Shown: positions 6,559 through 7,770 of the stretch, one piece after another | How the letters are laid out: every line of letters starts with the position of its first letter | Numbering within the stretch: position 1 is the stretch's first letter | Assembly (NCBI GenBank): GCA_965652565.1 | Contig: CBFGWL010000102.1 | Coordinates: 1-7,770 of the forward strand | DNA length: 7,770 nucleotides | Direction of reading: 5' to 3' | DNA from: RSA11 sp965652565 | Lineage (GTDB): Bacteria; Actinomycetota; Thermoleophilia; Solirubrobacterales; 70-9 | Made by a program: the position numbers and the translations under genes | Notes under the pieces: model-generated | What the model saw: the letters and a program-made list of their open reading frames with translations, nothing else | Told to the model about the DNA's origin: nothing | Database searches by the model: none

Positions 6559-6897
6559 ATGAGCGAGCAGGAGCAGAGCGGATTCAAGGCGCGTGGCGAG
6601 GAGGCGCTGGGCGAGCTGGCGCAGGCGCTGCTCGAGAACCCGTTGTTCAGCCGGGCGGTGGGCCAGGCGTTTGGGGCGGGCGAGCGCGCCGCGGCCGCGC
6701 AGCGCTCGGCTCTGCGGGCGGCGAATCTGGCGACTCGCGACGACGTGGAGCGCGTCGAGCAGCGCCTGCGTTCGCTGACCTCGCGAGTCGAGGATCTCGA
6801 GGACGCGATGGACGCGCTCGCCGACGAGATCGCGGCGCTGAGCGCCACGCTCAATCAGCGGGCTGCCGGCGCGGGCGGGGACTCCGCGGAGGGCTGA
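6559..6897 (+). CDS. Small coiled-coil protein of unknown function
   Basis: This 112-aa acidic, Ala/Glu-rich protein has no signal peptide, Cys residues or membrane segment, so it is probably cytoplasmic. Residues about 14-55 could form an amphipathic helix (GELAQALLENPLFSRAV). Residues 63-98 form a near-perfect heptad series with hydrophobic positions V63, V66, L70, L73, V77, L80, M84, L87, I91, L94 and L98, which predicts a coiled-coil oligomer of about five heptads. The shape recalls phasin-like granule proteins and the UbiK/BMFP fold, but I recognise no family motif, and coiled coils of this size are easily misassigned. The start is well supported by AGGAGG. Its last 43 bases overlap the end of the convergent nucleoside-phosphorylase-like gene. 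The GC3 bias and strong ribosome binding site argue that it is real and well translated. Confidence 0.85.
   Translation: MSEQEQSGFKARGEEALGELAQALLENPLFSRAVGQAFGAGERAAAAQRSALRAANLATRDDVERVEQRLRSLTSRVEDLEDAMDALADEIAALSATLNQRAAGAGGDSAEG
6855..6897. other. 43-bp tail-to-tail overlap of convergent genes
   Basis: The coiled-coil gene ends with TGA at 6895-6897 and the phosphorylase-like gene with TGA at 6857-6855. The two coding regions therefore share 43 bp in opposite orientation, encoding Gly/Ala-rich and Pro/Ala-rich tails that look unconstrained. Confidence 0.85.
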
Positions 6898-7568
6898 AGC
6901 TCAGCCAGGGTCGCGGCGGCCTCGCGCCCGAGCGCGAGCAGGGCGCGATCCAGCTCCTGCGGCGGTAGCGAGCCGCCCGCGTCCTCGGCGACGAGAAGCG
7001 CACACGCGAACGGGATCTGAAGGCGGCCCGTCAGGGCCGTCAGCGGCGCCGCGCAACCGTCGACCGCGAGCGCGCCGGCGTTCCGAAGCGCAGCGCCGTC
7101 CGCCGCGGCCTCGTGGAGGGCGTCGGTGGTCGCGATCGGGCCGGTCCGAGCCCCCGTGCGGGCGGCCAGAGCGCCCGTGAGAGCCGGGTCGGGCGCCACC
7201 GAGGGGGGCGCCCCAAGGGCCCGCGAGGCGCCGTCGCCCGTCAATGCCTCCTCGAGCACCACGATCTCACCTAACCTAAGGCTCTGGTCGAGGGTTACAC
7301 ACGTCCCGACGCGGATCGCGCGGCGCACGCCGAGGCCGGCGAGCTCGTGCATGACCGCCACCGCGCTCGGCCCCCCGATGCCCGTGGACTGCACGGTGAG
7401 CCCGACGCTCCCGGCGAGCTCGCCCCAGTAGCCCCACAGGCCCCGCTGGAGATTGCTCATCAGCGGCTTCTCGAACAGATCGGTCGCGAGATCCATCGCG
7501 CGCTTCGGATCGCCGGGCAAAACGGCGGCGCTCGCGATGGGTGCGGTGGGGTTCAGGTACTTCGCCAC
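6855..7568 (-). CDS. Nucleoside phosphorylase family protein (PNP/UDP phosphorylase fold)
   Basis: This 237-aa cytoplasmic protein belongs to the purine-nucleoside/uridine phosphorylase superfamily, whose members cleave nucleosides with phosphate to give a base and ribose-1-phosphate. Family marks are LPGDPKR (17-23, phosphate loop), RGLWGYWG (42-49), TGIGGPSAVAVMHEL (62-76), close to the family signature, and RVGTC (86-90) with phosphate-binding R86. Near residue 170 the usual ribose-binding Met-Glu pair reads Gly-Cys (AVDGCAAPL), so catalysis or substrate choice may be altered. The candidate catalytic acid is D196 in VAED. The Pro/Ala-rich C-terminal tail lies in the overlap with the coiled-coil gene. 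The start is GTG 7568, needed to keep the phosphate loop near the N-terminus. No Shine-Dalgarno is visible, while a TAGATT box nine bases upstream suggests a leaderless message. Family assignment is firm; the exact substrate and activity are not. Confidence 0.88.
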   Translation of the reverse strand: MAKYLNPTAPIASAAVLPGDPKRAMDLATDLFEKPLMSNLQRGLWGYWGELAGSVGLTVQSTGIGGPSAVAVMHELAGLGVRRAIRVGTCVTLDQSLRLGEIVVLEEALTGDGASRALGAPPSVAPDPALTGALAARTGARTGPIATTDALHEAAADGAALRNAGALAVDGCAAPLTALTGRLQIPFACALLVAEDAGGSLPPQELDRALLALGREAAATLAELQPSAESPPAPAAR

Positions 7569-7663
7569 GGACAGCCGAATCTACTCGCCTCGGCCCGCGC
7601 GACCGCGCGCCGGCCGCCACGTCACTGCGCCGCGCCGCGTCACCACTCCGCCCTCCGCCACCC
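7569..7663. other. Non-coding stretch upstream of the phosphorylase-like gene
   Basis: Apart from the TAGATT box these bases are GC-rich, low-complexity sequence without a convincing coding frame, ribosome binding site or hairpin. Confidence 0.45.
7578..7583 (-). promoter_or_regulatory. Candidate -10 element TAGATT, possibly for a leaderless message
   Basis: Read on the minus strand, TAGATT is followed by nine bases and then GTG 7568. A start site six to nine bases downstream of the box would fall at or next to the first base of the start codon, and there is no ribosome binding site, as expected for leaderless translation. No clear -35 is seen. Confidence 0.4.
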
Positions 7664-7712
7664 CGCGACTTCGCGATTTCGTGGGATCAACCCACAAGAT
7701 CACGAAGTCGCG
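7664..7712. repeat. 49-nt imperfect palindrome, copy 1
   Basis: Two 22-nt arms flank the loop ATCAA. The outer ten base pairs (CGCGACTTCG) and the inner five (GTGGG/CCCAC) are perfect. The remaining seven positions hold two C-A mismatches and one G-U wobble. As RNA or single-stranded DNA it would form a long stem-loop. There is no T-run, so it is not a standard intrinsic terminator, and it lies about 95 bp upstream of the phosphorylase-like start. It is probably a unit of a dispersed palindromic repeat family. Confidence 0.8.
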
Positions 7713-7723
7713 AGAGCGCCCGG

Positions 7724-7770
7724 CTCGAGTGCGCGATTGTGTGGGATCAACCAACAGGATCGTGAAGTCG
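7724..7770. repeat. 49-nt imperfect palindrome, copy 2 (cut by window end)
   Basis: This copy matches copy 1 at 38 of 47 aligned bases and shares the core GTGGGATCAACC and the right arm GAAGTCG. The cores are exactly 60 bp apart. Its own pairing is weaker than in copy 1, with several mismatches. The last two bases of the expected unit fall beyond the window, and more copies may follow. Confidence 0.7.

Noticed and set aside
6264..6560. c-di-AMP (ydaO-type) riboswitch upstream of the wall hydrolase
   Set aside because: Expected from actinobacterial wall hydrolases, but the conserved GGGTGAATCC-like and CCCGAA...CGTCAGCTAACCTCG-like segments are absent on the minus strand.
7664..7712. Intrinsic transcription terminator
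   Set aside because: The stem is strong but no T-run follows on either strand, and it lies upstream of the 5' end of the adjacent gene; termination of a gene to the right cannot be excluded.
7664..7770. CRISPR array
   Set aside because: The two units are 81% identical rather than near-identical, each is a 49-nt palindrome with only 11 bases between them, and no cas gene is near.

Overview
The window is very GC-rich, gene-dense bacterial chromosome. Third codon positions are almost all G or C, GTG starts and weak Shine-Dalgarno sites occur, and -10 candidates have the form TAGATT. Together with the style of the secreted cell-wall protein this points to a high-GC actinobacterium, probably of the Thermoleophilia/Solirubrobacterales type. 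The lineage is inference; no rRNA or marker gene is present. No phage, IS, integrase, CRISPR or tRNA is visible, so this looks like core or near-core chromosome.

Layout. (1) 54-2847, plus strand: a two-gene unit with a fused 3-hydroxyacyl-CoA dehydrogenase/enoyl-CoA hydratase (666 aa, dehydrogenase half first) followed 34 bp later by a complete Sir2-type NAD-dependent protein deacylase. (2) 2844-6259, minus strand: a large secreted protein (850 aa) with a lytic-transglycosylase domain, a LytM/M23-like domain that has lost two zinc ligands, and an M15-like peptidase domain. It is followed by an unrecognised protein with no ordinary start codon near its expected beginning. This unit converges on sir2, and the two stop codons share one CTAG. 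(3) 6260-6558: a 299-bp divergent intergenic region with several short perfect inverted repeats. (4) 6559-6897, plus strand: a 112-aa coiled-coil protein. (5) 6855-7568, minus strand: a nucleoside-phosphorylase-family protein whose tail overlaps the previous gene by 43 bp and which may be translated from a leaderless mRNA. (6) 7569-7770: a gene-free edge holding two copies of a 49-nt imperfect palindrome spaced exactly 60 bp apart, the second cut by the window end.

How the genes relate. The first pair joins acyl-CoA oxidation to a sirtuin that could deacylate metabolic enzymes; co-transcription is likely but the functional link is inferred. The second unit is cell-wall remodelling. The 3' and 5' genes are separate functions. 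The points most worth a second look are the modular wall hydrolase with its degenerate LytM domain, the missing start codon of the gene after it, the altered ribose-binding motif of the phosphorylase, and the palindromic repeat at the right edge. I see no convincing multi-gene defence or other new system.
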